Source: Microbacterium sp. zg-Y818 (lineage in GTDB: Bacteria > Actinomycetota > Actinomycetes > Actinomycetales > Microbacteriaceae). Taken from it: 64,000 bases of DNA. The position numbers and the translations under genes are program-made. The stretch is from contig NZ_CP126741.1 of assembly GCF_030246905.1 (NCBI RefSeq), positions 3,170,985 to 3,234,984 of the forward strand. The letters are read 5' to 3'. Positions 63,944-64,000 of this stretch are shown piece after piece. The number at the start of each line of letters is the position of its first letter. Position 1 is the stretch's first letter. The notes under the pieces were generated by a model. The model saw only the letters and a program-made list of their open reading frames with translations. It was not told where the DNA came from and made no database searches.

Positions 63944-64000
63944 GGCTGCGCCCACGCCTGGCAATGACACGCGGCGGCGGCCTACAGTGGATTTGGTGGA

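Overview
The window is chromosomal DNA from a very GC-rich actinobacterium. Protein families and gene order point to Microbacteriaceae, most likely Microbacterium or a close relative. The right end is the replication-origin side: rpmH-rnpA-yidD-yidC-jag-rsmG-parA-parB lies on the minus strand in the order conserved near dnaA. rpmH is at 63.7 kb and its promoter points left, so dnaA should start just past the right edge. No rRNA, tRNA, CRISPR array, transposase or prophage was recognised.

Layout. 0-9 kb is housekeeping: pyruvate/2-oxoacid dehydrogenase E1 (beta cut by the window edge, alpha complete), an aromatic aminotransferase, a WXG100-like protein paired with an alpha/beta hydrolase, a low-molecular-weight tyrosine phosphatase, purB, two membrane proteins and a sugar-dehydrogenase lipoprotein. 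9-36 kb is mostly accessory: an AraC/VOC/DUF1801/VOC cluster, a MATE exporter, a Zn-alcohol dehydrogenase, a PadR-DUF1048-ABC exporter cassette, two SDRs, a GyrI-like protein, a glycosyltransferase, an epimerase, an acyl-CoA ligase, small stand-alone enzymes, a Mn-catalase, a large LuxR (LAL) regulator, an aldo/keto reductase, and a TetR-controlled envelope/stress pair (membrane protein plus PRC-barrel/DUF2382). Two decayed gene fragments lie at 35.8-36.1 kb.

36-64 kb is the ori-proximal core: dnaB, the rpsF-ssb-rpsR-rplI operon, a tandem pair of paralogous membrane proteins, a DUF779/aldehyde dehydrogenase/GAF-regulator module, CCA-adding enzyme, a methyltransferase, DUF6049-murJ, trxB-trxA, parB-parA and the rpmH-to-rsmG operon. 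Many genes are translationally coupled through ATGA or GTGA overlaps.

The most notable non-coding structure is a 2.5-kb gap between parA and rsmG. With the parA start it carries eight sites with an intact parS core and one one-mismatch copy; the first site lies inside the parA start region. Second is a cluster of eight DnaA-box-like 9-mers in a locally AT-rich stretch upstream of dnaB. Third is a 20-bp-period repeat present both at the purB stop codon and, inverted, beside the last parS site. Other regulatory signals are a TetR operator, a GntR/FadR-like operator, a 20-bp perfect palindrome between the MATE and alcohol dehydrogenase genes, and several large hairpins.
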